This document shows, one piece after another, positions 33,019-42,863 of a stretch of 55,053 nt of DNA. Position numbers and translations under genes: made by a program. Origin of the DNA: Paracoccus sp. IB05. GTDB lineage: Bacteria > Pseudomonadota > Alphaproteobacteria > Rhodobacterales > Rhodobacteraceae. Below the pieces are notes generated by a model. It saw only the letters and a list, made by a program, of their open reading frames with translations. It had not been told where the DNA came from and did not search any database. Where the stretch lies: NCBI RefSeq assembly GCF_016405985.1, contig NZ_JAEFCF010000035.1, forward strand, positions 1 through 55,053. Direction: 5' to 3'. The first letter of the stretch is position 1. Every line of letters starts with the position of its first letter.

Positions 33019-35828
33019 CGTGCACCAGCCACCGTTTCGCCAATTCGCAACACGAGGAGGGCATTGAGATCGGGCGAGTAGGAGGCCGCAGCATCGAGCT
33101 GCGCCATCCGAGCTTCATGTTCTTTCTGCAGCCGCTTCCGTCGATAATCGCGAACAGTCTGAAGCCCCACTCTGCCAATCGCCTGGTTTCGAGCTTCGAA
33201 AGCGTAGAGTGCGCGTTCGCGTTCTTCATCGATCCGAGCCTTGTGCTCTGTCACAAGATCGGAGAACATCCGCTCTCCTTGCGTGACCGCAGCCTCTTTC
33301 GATCTCTCGAACCAGTCGCGCGGCGCCTCGATCTGAGGCGCATTAATCGGCTCGATCTGCTCCGTCAGAAGCACATCCCAAATGCGTTTTGCCGTTGGTT
33401 GGAAGGCGCGTCCTTCATCATTGACGAAAACGGATAGGAAGCGGCGGCGGCTGAAATCGTCAGCTGCCAGACTGACTTCCCAAAGCGACCAAACGCCTTT
33501 CACACTATCAGGCAGGCCTGTTATGCGGACAGCGGGGACGGGTTGACCGGCGATGCAACGCGGAAGATCGGCAATCAAAGCCTGCGCTCTAGGATCTTCC
33601 AGCGTGACCCACTCTACTTCGGGCCGATCTCCCGCGGTACGCGCATCAAAACACACCGAAGATGACTCTGTGCCATCGGCCCACCGTATCCGCCAGGTAT
33701 CGCCTTCCTTCTTGGCTTCACCCCCCCGCGCAGGGAGGCCAGTTGTGATTGCCCGCTCCAGCCAAAACTGTGCCGGATGGTCTCGCCACTTGCGCGCATC
33801 ATCGGCTTCTAGTTCATGGCCGTCGGCGAGCAGATCACTATTCTTCCGGTTCTCTGCCAACGAGGATCGAAGCTGCGTCAGAACGGCATCGCATTCTGTG
33901 TCGATCGATGCCGGGTCTTGGATCCCCTGAACAAAGAGTTCGTCGAACAGTGGCTCCGCCTCGACCGAATCCATCACATCGGCAACTTTGTCCACGCCGA
34001 ATTCCTCGGCGATCACAGCGAGCTTTGTTTCGAGAACTTCGCGCACCCGATGCTCGACAGTGTCTTCGAGTACGAAATTGATGGCTCGCACAATATGCGG
34101 TTGCCCAATGCGATCCACGCGCCCAATGCGCTGCTCGACCCTCATCGGGTTCCACGGCATGTCGAAGTTGATGATGACATGGCAGAATTGAAGATTGAGG
34201 CCCTCGCCGCCAGCGTCCGTCGAGATCAGGATACGCACATCCTTCGAGAATGCCCGCTGCGCGCGGCCACGCGCCTCAAGGTCCATGCTCCCATTGAGCG
34301 TTGCAACCGAAAACCCCCTGCTTTCGAGAAATTCCGCGAGCATGGCCTGGGTCGGAACAAACTCGGTGAAAACCAGAACCTTGAGTTCAGGATCGTTTTC
34401 CTCCTGCTGAATCTTGTAGATCTGCTCAAGGAGTGCTTCGGCTTTTGCGTCTGTTCCTTGCGCCTCTGTCTCACGCGCGAGGAACAAGAGTGCCTCAACG
34501 TCTTTTCGCTCGTCATCCAAGGCATCGAAGGCCACGGCGATATCGATCTGGTCATCACCCGTTAGCTCATGCCAGTCTCCGACACCTTCGGTGGAAAAGA
34601 GCTGAAGCTGTCGCTGGTCGTCGTCCAGGGCGAGGAGCCGCTTTTCCAAGGTTGCACGGATAGCTGCGGTGCTGGACGTCACCAAACGCTGCATAAGGAT
34701 CATCAAGAAGCCGATGTGCCGCTGCTTCGATGCCATGGCTTGGTTATAGCCGTGGCGAACATACTCAGTGATCGCTTCGTACAACCCTTGCTGTGCTTTG
34801 TGTCGGTCAAGCCAGGCGACAGCCTGAATGCGGGTCATTCGAGGCTTGAACAGAGGCTTGCCTTCAGCATCGATCGCAAGCCTCTTCTCTGTCCGCACAA
34901 CGAACGGGCGCACGCGGTCGCTCGAGACGCTGGTCTCATCGGGGAAAGAGTCCCGATCCAGCAGCTGCATCAGACGGTGGAATTGATCCGTTTTCCCTTG
35001 GTGCGGCGTTGCCGACAAAAGCAGAAGGTACGGAGCAGCTTCGGCAAGTGCCGCGCCCAACTTGTAGCGCGCAACCTGATCCGTGCTGCCTCCCATTCGG
35101 TGAGCCTCGTCGATGATCACAAGGTCCCAGTTGGCCGAAATCAGGTCTTCGAACCGTTCACGATTGTAGGTGCTGAGTTGCTCCGCGCTCCATCCGCGCC
35201 GCCCTTCGAGCGGTTTCACCGAATCCAGCGAACAGATCGCCTGATCGTGAAGCCGCCAGAGATTCTCCTCATCATCTCGGAACTGACGATATGCCGAAAG
35301 CTCTGACGGCTCGATGAACTGAAAGTTCTCACCGAAGTGCAGGCGCATCTCGGCCTGCCATTGCCGCACCAGACCCTTGGGCGCGACAACAAGGATCCGC
35401 TTGGCCATGCCGCGAAGCTTCAACTCCCGAAGGATCAGACCGGCTTCGATGGTCTTGCCGAGCCCCACCTCATCAGCAAGCAGATAACGGATCCGATCCC
35501 GGCTCATGGCGCGGTTCAGGGCGTGGAGCTGATGCGGTAAAGGAACGACGCTCGACTGGATCGGCGCCAGAAGCAGATTGTCTTCCAGCGCATCCAGAAG
35601 CTTTGCCGCGGCGGCCGTGTGCAGGATCTGGTCGACTGTCGTTCGGACAGCGTCGAGTGGCCCTAGCTCCCGAGACCTGGCACGGACAATGGCATCCTTG
35701 CCCGGGAGCCAGACGCGGTATGCGGTTTCGCCCCACATCTCCTCCCGGTCCACGACGCGGCAGGGTGCGGCATGTCGTTCATGCCAGCACCACGCGCCAA
35801 TGCCAAAGTCTTGGGAGCCAAGCGTCAC
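33015..35828 (-). CDS. brxHII: BREX helicase BrxHII (SNF2/HepA type)
   Basis: A 937-aa superfamily 2 SNF2-like helicase. Walker A DEVGLGKT is at 119-126 and the DEAH box at 240-243 (LVIIDEAH). The C-terminal lobe has LISTDAGGEGLNLQF and the arginine-finger motif QRIGRVDRIGQ. This is the helicase of type 3 BREX. DISARM also has an SNF2 helicase, but the flanking genes are BREX. Start GTG 35828 overlaps the pglX stop (GTGA). Confidence 0.92.
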   Translation of the reverse strand: MTLGSQDFGIGAWCWHERHAAPCRVVDREEMWGETAYRVWLPGKDAIVRARSRELGPLDAVRTTVDQILHTAAAAKLLDALEDNLLLAPIQSSVVPLPHQLHALNRAMSRDRIRYLLADEVGLGKTIEAGLILRELKLRGMAKRILVVAPKGLVRQWQAEMRLHFGENFQFIEPSELSAYRQFRDDEENLWRLHDQAICSLDSVKPLEGRRGWSAEQLSTYNRERFEDLISANWDLVIIDEAHRMGGSTDQVARYKLGAALAEAAPYLLLLSATPHQGKTDQFHRLMQLLDRDSFPDETSVSSDRVRPFVVRTEKRLAIDAEGKPLFKPRMTRIQAVAWLDRHKAQQGLYEAITEYVRHGYNQAMASKQRHIGFLMILMQRLVTSSTAAIRATLEKRLLALDDDQRQLQLFSTEGVGDWHELTGDDQIDIAVAFDALDDERKDVEALLFLARETEAQGTDAKAEALLEQIYKIQQEENDPELKVLVFTEFVPTQAMLAEFLESRGFSVATLNGSMDLEARGRAQRAFSKDVRILISTDAGGEGLNLQFCHVIINFDMPWNPMRVEQRIGRVDRIGQPHIVRAINFVLEDTVEHRVREVLETKLAVIAEEFGVDKVADVMDSVEAEPLFDELFVQGIQDPASIDTECDAVLTQLRSSLAENRKNSDLLADGHELEADDARKWRDHPAQFWLERAITTGLPARGGEAKKEGDTWRIRWADGTESSSVCFDARTAGDRPEVEWVTLEDPRAQALIADLPRCIAGQPVPAVRITGLPDSVKGVWSLWEVSLAADDFSRRRFLSVFVNDEGRAFQPTAKRIWDVLLTEQIEPINAPQIEAPRDWFERSKEAAVTQGERMFSDLVTEHKARIDEERERALYAFEARNQAIGRVGLQTVRDYRRKRLQKEHEARMAQLDAAASYSPDLNALLVLRIGETVAGAR

Positions 35829-38623
35829 GCATCAGCCTCCGTACGGGTCAGCGCCTGGTCGTACCAGAGCAGAAGCTTTTCATCCTCTTGCAGCGTCTCG
35901 TCCGGCAGCTTCTCGGCTATGCCAATGATCGTCTTGTAGTCCTTCGCAGCCCAGGCCGTCTTGAAGCCAGCGCGCAAGACCTCGAGGCGCGACTCCTTGA
36001 GCTGCCGCTTGTTCGCGGTCTTGTAGGCTTCGAACTCCTTCAGCAGCGACCGTTCGCGTTTTTGTTCCAGATCCTTCGCCTTGTTGGGATCGGGCACATA
36101 CCAGCGGTCCTTTGCCTTGGCCTTCAGGCGCGGGTCTTCCTTCTCAAGACCCCGGAGATCCTTGAAGTTGGTCGAGAGATAGCTGTGAATCTGGCTCGGC
36201 ACGTCGCCGTTTCCGTCGAAGCGTAGGAAGTTGTCTTCCAGCAACGCGGAAAGCTCGGGCTTCTCTTCATACTTTTTCCAGCCTGCCCCTAAAAGACTGA
36301 GAAAATCCGGGTGCAATTCTTGATAGGTTGACGGTCGCTTTCGAAGGAAGTCGGTAAGCCAATCGATTGCGCTGCGCTCGTCACTAATGAAGAGTTCCAT
36401 TTGAGGCGCAGCCGCAGACATGGCACGCTTTCGATCATACTCCATTGCCTGTTCAGGCAAGAATACCATGCCATCTCTCTCCGAGAATTTTTGCAACAAT
36501 CCCTCTTGGAACTCTTGCGATGACAGAGGTACTGGAAAGCTGTGCCGAACGAACCAAGAAACCATCCTATCAAAGATGATACGTGGATCCCTTTCATTAA
36601 TATACTCGAGTACTCCGGCCCGTAGTTTGACCGTTGGAAGGTACCCCAAGTGCGTGCGCACGAAGTCCCAAACAGAAGCCTCGCTGCCTTGCGAATTTTT
36701 AAACCGTTCTTCAAGACCGCCGTTCGGCTTATAAGCTGAAATGACCAGATCCTGTTTCACCGCAGTTGTGGTCGTAACTGCCTTGAAGCTGCCTTGCTTC
36801 TTATCCAAAGCAGAAATGTTGGCGACAACGAAGCCTGCTTCCTGGAGCGCCGTCTGAATGGCATTCCAAACAGACGCCTTGGTATTCGAAAATTCGACCG
36901 TCATCCACCGCCCGGGCTTTAGTATTCTGTGTGCCTCCTTGAAACACTCGGTCATCAGTTTCCGGTAGTCATTGAGACCCTTGCCGTGTGAGGTATTTTC
37001 TACCGCCTCATCTTCCACTCGGGTCACCACGCCAAGCCAGCTTTCCCAAAGAAAGTTCAGCTCAGAGTAGCTGATATTCGAACCAAATGGTGGGTCGAGA
37101 AATATATAATCAACCGACTGATCTGGGATAGTCAGTTTTCCAGAATGACCAGTTGACACATACTGATGTGATATTTTGGGATTATATGCCCGCGAAATCA
37201 TCCGCGCCTTTTCAGCGAACGAGTTTAGCACATTCTGTTCACCTTGCAGCGAAGGAACATAGAGCGTCCCCGCAGTCCATCCTTTCATTGGACCTGTAGA
37301 CTTATCGAACCATGCCGGCGCGCGAAAACGTGACATCTTCGTCAAAACTGAAAAACAGTCCATGACGGCCATTCGCAACATAGACTGCACTTCCGGTTCA
37401 TACACTTCCGATTCGCTGAGGATTTTAGAAATGAGTGCCAGCGTTCTCTGCGTGAAATAGTGATGGGTGTGCGTCATGCCGATGGAGTCGTTCCGGCGAG
37501 CCTCTCGTCCATCCATCATCCGGTTGATTGGAACGTGAGTCGAAGCATCCGTTTCATTAATCTGGCGGATGACGTCGAAATCTTGATCATCCGGCTCCTT
37601 CTCAAATCGGCTTGATCCAACACTATAGTTGATCAGCACAGGAACCTGCTTGGCTTGCTTGATGTCCTCTCCAAGCCTTCTATCAAATGTGCTTGTCCAA
37701 GATCTTTCTAGCGATCTTTTCTTCATCTCGTATGAACAGTGAGGACACCGAAATTCATCCAAAACCTTCTTCTGTACGTGATCAAGCGCTACGTTCCAGT
37801 AGATGATTTCTCCCGCGCAATCTGGACAAGCAAACACATCCGACCAAACAGTATAGTTGATTCTGCCTCGAATACCGTCAGCGTGCTCAGTTTCGTACAT
37901 CCAGCCAAGCTCATCCTCAGCGGAGATCACGATATCACGAACCGCTGCATCGAATTTCTCAAGAGACGCAGGGTTGTTGTAGTTGTGGGCGATAAAGGTT
38001 GCAGCCGGAGCTAGGTCCGACAGGATCGCGTGCCGTCGTCCAACTTTAGAAATGGTTTTCCAAGTGGTTTTACCGTCTTCTTGTCTGGCATCGAGAACTG
38101 AACCATCGCCGCCGACGCGATACCCCAAAGATGAGACAATAGATGCATCACTGCATAGCTGTGCCGCGACTCCTGTCATTCCAGAACCGCAGAAGCCATC
38201 AAAGATTACGTCTCCCGGCTTGGTATAGTGCAGAATGTAGCGGACAATTGCTTTGTGAGGCACCTTTGTGTGATACCCGTGAGCATTATAGATTGTGTCA
38301 TTTTTGCCTTCGCTCACATCCGCAACGAAGGGCTCTTTCTCTCGAACGTCGCTGGCAAGGTATGCCGTCCCGAATGTGTTAATTACGTCTTCGAGGAATG
38401 GGTTCGGACAAGCCGTGTAATAAGGCGGATCTGATACCGCCAGAATTGCTTCATCAGATCCAACAGGAAAACCTTCTTGAGCTCGGAACTCGGGCTCTTT
38501 CAACTTCTCTGCCAAGAGCTTCAGGAAGTGCTCCCGGCGCGCGTCATCGCTCGGGAAGGTCATACCCAGGCATTCGACCGGCCCGCCGTTCTTGCCGCCA
38601 CCCATCTTCAGTTGTTCAGTCAT
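35825..38623 (-). CDS. pglX: BREX adenine/cytosine-N DNA methyltransferase (PglXI)
   Basis: A 932-aa amino-methyltransferase that marks host DNA in BREX. The catalytic SDPPY is at 64-68 and comes before the cofactor-binding FDGFCGSGMTG (~141-151), a beta-class motif order. A second DPPF (FLDPPFGSNISYSELNF, near 515) and a zinc-ribbon-like cysteine set (CPDC, then CPHC, near 264-297) are visible. The C-terminal ~350 residues would recognise DNA. ATG 38623; GTGA overlap with brxHII downstream. Somewhat less GC-rich than its neighbours in the centre. Confidence 0.9.
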   Translation of the reverse strand: MTEQLKMGGGKNGGPVECLGMTFPSDDARREHFLKLLAEKLKEPEFRAQEGFPVGSDEAILAVSDPPYYTACPNPFLEDVINTFGTAYLASDVREKEPFVADVSEGKNDTIYNAHGYHTKVPHKAIVRYILHYTKPGDVIFDGFCGSGMTGVAAQLCSDASIVSSLGYRVGGDGSVLDARQEDGKTTWKTISKVGRRHAILSDLAPAATFIAHNYNNPASLEKFDAAVRDIVISAEDELGWMYETEHADGIRGRINYTVWSDVFACPDCAGEIIYWNVALDHVQKKVLDEFRCPHCSYEMKKRSLERSWTSTFDRRLGEDIKQAKQVPVLINYSVGSSRFEKEPDDQDFDVIRQINETDASTHVPINRMMDGREARRNDSIGMTHTHHYFTQRTLALISKILSESEVYEPEVQSMLRMAVMDCFSVLTKMSRFRAPAWFDKSTGPMKGWTAGTLYVPSLQGEQNVLNSFAEKARMISRAYNPKISHQYVSTGHSGKLTIPDQSVDYIFLDPPFGSNISYSELNFLWESWLGVVTRVEDEAVENTSHGKGLNDYRKLMTECFKEAHRILKPGRWMTVEFSNTKASVWNAIQTALQEAGFVVANISALDKKQGSFKAVTTTTAVKQDLVISAYKPNGGLEERFKNSQGSEASVWDFVRTHLGYLPTVKLRAGVLEYINERDPRIIFDRMVSWFVRHSFPVPLSSQEFQEGLLQKFSERDGMVFLPEQAMEYDRKRAMSAAAPQMELFISDERSAIDWLTDFLRKRPSTYQELHPDFLSLLGAGWKKYEEKPELSALLEDNFLRFDGNGDVPSQIHSYLSTNFKDLRGLEKEDPRLKAKAKDRWYVPDPNKAKDLEQKRERSLLKEFEAYKTANKRQLKESRLEVLRAGFKTAWAAKDYKTIIGIAEKLPDETLQEDEKLLLWYDQALTRTEADA

Positions 38624-38658
38624 CGGTTGGTCTCATTTTAATTTCGGTTGGCGGAAGT

Positions 38659-41600
38659 TCACTCGACCACGAAGCGCAGCTTGGAGGTGTCCTTGCCCTT
38701 GCAGCGGTCGGTCAGGAATGCCTCGAACCGCTTGCGTAGGTCTTCGGGCGTCGCGGGCGATCCGCCCTGAAGCAAGGCCTGCCGGATGTCGCTGCCCGAA
38801 ACGACGACCTTGTCGAGGCCGGACAGCGCCTCTTGCACGGCGCTGATGAACTCGGGCGTGACGGGATCAGGCAATGATTTGCTGTCGACAAAGCCGGTGA
38901 CGATCTTGCGCGACCCTTCCTTCAGCAGTTCAAAGTTCGACTGGATGATCGGATCCTCGAGGTTGTCGAGAAGCGTCTGCACCCATCCGTCCAGCAGCTG
39001 ATCGAGCTCGTCATCGAGCTGTTTGAGCACATTGGCAGCAGGCAGCATGTCGCCCTGCTCATTCGCCGGGCGGAAGTTGCAGTGCGGGCAAACCGGGCTG
39101 GCCGCCAGTTCGGAGTCGATCAGCGAGGCGCAGCTCTTCAACTTGTCGAGTTTCTCCTCGAAGGTGGTGAGCTGGCTTGTCGGCATCAGCGAGATATTCG
39201 CCAAAGCCCGCATGGCGACGAGCCGAGAGTCTTTGCGCAGCGCGGTCTTCGTCTTGTCTTCGGACACTCCGAGACGCGCCTTGCTGTGCAGGCTGACATA
39301 CGCCGTCACATAGTCCTTTTTGAGCTTGGCCAGCGTCTGCCGGTGTTCAGATCCATTCTGTCCAGTTCGACTCGTCGACAATGCATCGAGGACCTGCTTG
39401 CGCGTGTCCTGAGCCTGCTTCACCCAAGCGTGGTCAGACGGCAGCACCATCTCGGCCTGGCCAAGATAGCTTGCCGTGTTCCCGAGTTCGCCGATCAGGC
39501 TGATCAGTCCTTCCACGGAGTTCAGAACCTCAAGGTTCTTTTTCTGGGCTGCGATATCGTCAGACCCAATGCGCAGGTTCTTGAGCTTGCCGACCGTGTT
39601 GTAGGGCGACAGGCTTTCCGAGAAGGCCTTGAGCTCGTCGAGCTTCGATCTCCAGTCGCGAATCTCTTCCTCGCGCAGGAGAGACTGGCCCCAAAAGCTC
39701 AGCCGGTTCGCCATGTCAGTGGATGCTGCAAGCACACGTTTTGTGAGCTTGCTGACTTCCTCCTGAAGCGCCTTGACCGGTTCATCCGAGCCTTGAGTTG
39801 CTTGCTGCGCTAGACCCGGCGGCAACTCCAGCATCTCGAAGAGTGACCGGAGCACGGCAACGTTGATCTCTTTCGGCGCCTCAACATGCTTGAACTGCTT
39901 CAACTCATCGAGCGGACGATCCGCGAGAAGCCCGATCTTGCCGGAGTCAATTTTGTCCCCGGTAATCGCGAGAACAATGTCTCCGGAATAGACCAGTGAC
40001 CCAAGCACCGTAACCAATAGGTCGGTCTCGAGCCGGTACTTGTCAGGGCTGAAATATTCGATATCCGCATTTCCAACGAGCAACTCACTGCGGTTAAGCA
40101 CTTGCCCATGACCTTTGGCCTTCAGCCGCGCGAGAACCTCCTGAGCGTATCGAGATTGAACCGGGTCGATGCGATCACCATCGAGCATTTCGAGGCCATC
40201 CAGGACGATCACAGCGTCTTTCGTACGGTTGCTGCCAGTTAGGGCACGGAGCGCGTTGCCAATGAGCTGTTTTCGGTTGGACTCCGTCACGAGCGCCGAG
40301 AATGTTGGGTATTCGGGCGAAACATCGGCGAACCGGCTGCTTAGCGCGATCCCCGCGATCACGTTGACGACGTCGCGGAAGTTGATGCGCTCATCCGGCC
40401 CCAAGCGCGCTTTGTCCCTGAGTGAAATGCCTTTGGTCCAGTCACGAAGTGCCTTGGACTTGCCTTGGAACGTGACCTCGAATGCCTCCAGCTGTTTTTC
40501 CTGCAGCCATTTGCTCATTTCGCGCAGCGCATCGCGAGCGCGGTCGAGATACACGCCTTTCGCGCCACCACTTGCCGTGGATGCCAGTTCCTGGGCGGCG
40601 GCGTAGAAGCTCAGCAATCGCTTGATGGTTTCGTCTGGTGATTTCAGACGGAAGAAGACCTCGTCGGGCTTCTGCTCATCACGGAAACGCGGGGGATCGA
40701 AGGGCTGGATGAAGTACAAATAGAAATCCCGCTCTGGCTGAGCGGTCGGCCGGTCGTTCGGCGCGCCAAAGAACAGATAGCCAATCCGTTCGACGCGACG
40801 CTCCTGCCACTCGATCTGGTATTGCCAAATCTGGTGTCCCGTCACGTAGCTCGACTCGTCCGTGCGCTCCATGAGTTGGCGAATGGCGCCGTAGTAAGCG
40901 CGATCGAGCGCATCCTCGGAAAGAGCCTCGGCCCGCTTCTCGATTTGCGCGTCGTAATCGACGTCCTTTTTCAGGTCGAGATAGTATTGCTCGGTGTCTG
41001 GCGCCTTGGAGATGAATTGACCGTTTACCGTCTTGAGGGTCTCTCGAAGCGTGGTCTGGACTGCTGTGAGTAGATCGTCGGACGGATCGCCGCCCATGTC
41101 TTCAATACCCGGCTGAAACAGGCACAGCGTGTCGCGCAGTTCCTCGGCCGTCGGTCCGACCGGCACATAGATGTCCCCGCCCGTCGTCAGGCGGTGGACC
41201 GAAAGACCGTCAATGATGCGAAGCGCCATCGGCTTATAGGCTGGGCGAGTGAACGCCTTGGAGACCCTCTCCGCAAGCACTTCTGAGACCTTTAGCACTG
41301 GCCCGATATTCGGATCTGAGCGCAAGACGGAGTTTGTTGCGACAGTGTCCCAAAACTTGTCGAAGCCGATTAGACCAGGCCGATCTGAAGGAACCTCGTC
41401 GTCAAGGATTGCCTGGATCTGATCACGCAAGGTCACCAACGCGCCCCGCTTCTCGGTGAAGACAAGGCGCTCAAACGTCCCGATGTAGTCTGGGTGTACT
41501 GGGAACAAACGCACATACTCGTCCATCCGCTCATTCATTGAGCCATAGAATTTCGAGAATGGTGCAAGGTAAGCGCGGATCTTGTCCTGCTGGTCCGCGG

Positions 41601-42390
41601 ACTTCTTCAAGAGACGTTCCGCGACAACGAAACTGACATCTTGTCTTGCCAGCAAGACCTGAGTGAAGCGGTCCTTCACCCTCCGCAGGCTATCCGCCAC
41701 ATGTTGAAAGCGGCTGCTATCGAAGATCGCTTCCTGAACGCCTGCAACGAAACGGAAACGGAGATGTTTGGTAACCTCTCCGATCTCGCGGAGGAAGGAC
41801 AAGTCGAGCACAAGTTCGTGGTCCTTGCGCGACCGCAGGTATTCGAGGAACTCATCGACAACGAGGAGAACACCTTGATCAGGGTGGACCTCCGCAAAAG
41901 CCGACATCATCTCCTCGAACGCAGCCTTGTTATTGATGACCTTGTCGGCAGGCGGGAACGCATATGTCACGCCGTGCTTTTCCAGGAACACCTCAAGCTG
42001 TTGGGTGATGATGTCGCGCAATGACATCTGACTCGAGATCTCAATCCGATGTACTTTGAAGCGGCCCGCAATTGTCTTTGCAGCCTCGGCCACTTTGGGG
42101 TGCTGGATCATCGGCAGATATGCCTCATCTTCAGCGACAAGTGACAGCACCGACATCAAGTGCGACTTACCAGTGCCGTAGTTCCCGACCACCAAGACGC
42201 CTTTGTGGTCCACAGCCTCATCGAAGGAGAGCTGCGGGATCATGAGCTTGGCGATGCGGTCGGCCATGTCATCCGAGATGACATAGGTGGACACAAGCTT
42301 CTTGGCTTCATCAGGACGATCTGCATCGAGAAGCTGAATAACCGATTCAATGGGCTCAAATTGAATGAGATCGCCGTAACGCATTGCCAT
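38659..42390 (-). CDS. brxC: BREX ATPase BrxC/PglY (DUF6079-like)
   Basis: A 1243-aa P-loop protein. Walker A GNYGTGKS is at 69-76 (GVLVVGNYGTGKSHLMS). Walker B-like VLLVVDEFLEYL is near residue 150. Long helical and coiled-coil stretches follow, and a CPHC-containing segment (SPVCPHCNFRP) lies near residue ~1110. BrxC is an AAA+ scaffold of the BREX complex. ATG 42390 has AAAGGAAA upstream; TTG 42408 overlaps the brxF stop but has no better signal. The stop is 36 nt before pglX. Confidence 0.9.
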   Translation of the reverse strand: MAMRYGDLIQFEPIESVIQLLDADRPDEAKKLVSTYVISDDMADRIAKLMIPQLSFDEAVDHKGVLVVGNYGTGKSHLMSVLSLVAEDEAYLPMIQHPKVAEAAKTIAGRFKVHRIEISSQMSLRDIITQQLEVFLEKHGVTYAFPPADKVINNKAAFEEMMSAFAEVHPDQGVLLVVDEFLEYLRSRKDHELVLDLSFLREIGEVTKHLRFRFVAGVQEAIFDSSRFQHVADSLRRVKDRFTQVLLARQDVSFVVAERLLKKSADQQDKIRAYLAPFSKFYGSMNERMDEYVRLFPVHPDYIGTFERLVFTEKRGALVTLRDQIQAILDDEVPSDRPGLIGFDKFWDTVATNSVLRSDPNIGPVLKVSEVLAERVSKAFTRPAYKPMALRIIDGLSVHRLTTGGDIYVPVGPTAEELRDTLCLFQPGIEDMGGDPSDDLLTAVQTTLRETLKTVNGQFISKAPDTEQYYLDLKKDVDYDAQIEKRAEALSEDALDRAYYGAIRQLMERTDESSYVTGHQIWQYQIEWQERRVERIGYLFFGAPNDRPTAQPERDFYLYFIQPFDPPRFRDEQKPDEVFFRLKSPDETIKRLLSFYAAAQELASTASGGAKGVYLDRARDALREMSKWLQEKQLEAFEVTFQGKSKALRDWTKGISLRDKARLGPDERINFRDVVNVIAGIALSSRFADVSPEYPTFSALVTESNRKQLIGNALRALTGSNRTKDAVIVLDGLEMLDGDRIDPVQSRYAQEVLARLKAKGHGQVLNRSELLVGNADIEYFSPDKYRLETDLLVTVLGSLVYSGDIVLAITGDKIDSGKIGLLADRPLDELKQFKHVEAPKEINVAVLRSLFEMLELPPGLAQQATQGSDEPVKALQEEVSKLTKRVLAASTDMANRLSFWGQSLLREEEIRDWRSKLDELKAFSESLSPYNTVGKLKNLRIGSDDIAAQKKNLEVLNSVEGLISLIGELGNTASYLGQAEMVLPSDHAWVKQAQDTRKQVLDALSTSRTGQNGSEHRQTLAKLKKDYVTAYVSLHSKARLGVSEDKTKTALRKDSRLVAMRALANISLMPTSQLTTFEEKLDKLKSCASLIDSELAASPVCPHCNFRPANEQGDMLPAANVLKQLDDELDQLLDGWVQTLLDNLEDPIIQSNFELLKEGSRKIVTGFVDSKSLPDPVTPEFISAVQEALSGLDKVVVSGSDIRQALLQGGSPATPEDLRKRFEAFLTDRCKGKDTSKLRFVVE

Positions 42391-42404
42391 CTCGAGATTT
42401 CCTT

Positions 42405-42863
42405 TCAATTTACTCTGAACGGAACCACGCCATCACAGCTGTAGTCCTGATATTCTGGATGTCCTGTCGTTGCATACGACAGCCTGTTGTCTGTGAGGGT
42501 CCCCGGCCAAGCCGCAACAACGCGTCGCGCCTGAGAATGCCGCCGGAGCAAATCGAGCGGACTTAGCTTCAACTCCTGATCGAACAGGAGTTCGAGATTG
42601 TCCATGAGGAGAAGCCCTTCCCGTGAAAACTCATCCGCTAACCCTTTCAGAAGGTCGGCTGCTTGAAGGTGTCTCCTGGGGCTCGGGATTGTCAGCAGTT
42701 CTCGTCCGAGGGCAGCTCCAATGTTGAGGACGTGCAGCTTTCGACGTCCAGCCAGCTGGCGTAGCAAGTCGCTCTTTCCGGAATTTGGTGCGCCAATCAG
42801 CAGCAATAGTTTGCTGTTCACCACGGCAATATCGTCAACAACGCGTTCAAGTGCCTCGATCAT
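42405..42863 (-). CDS. brxF: BREX-3 P-loop protein BrxF
   Basis: A 152-aa small ATPase specific to type 3 BREX. It has Walker A GAPNSGKS at 24-31 (LLLLIGAPNSGKSDLL) and a Walker B-like GLLLMDNLELLF near 80. Its presence as the first structural gene sets the type. It overlaps brxR by 4 nt (ATGA). Confidence 0.9.
   Translation of the reverse strand: MIEALERVVDDIAVVNSKLLLLIGAPNSGKSDLLRQLAGRRKLHVLNIGAALGRELLTIPSPRRHLQAADLLKGLADEFSREGLLLMDNLELLFDQELKLSPLDLLRRHSQARRVVAAWPGTLTDNRLSYATTGHPEYQDYSCDGVVPFRVN

Noticed and set aside
38659-42408. BrxC starting at TTG 42408
   Set aside because: ATG 42390 has a better-placed ribosome site; the six extra residues are not needed by the family.
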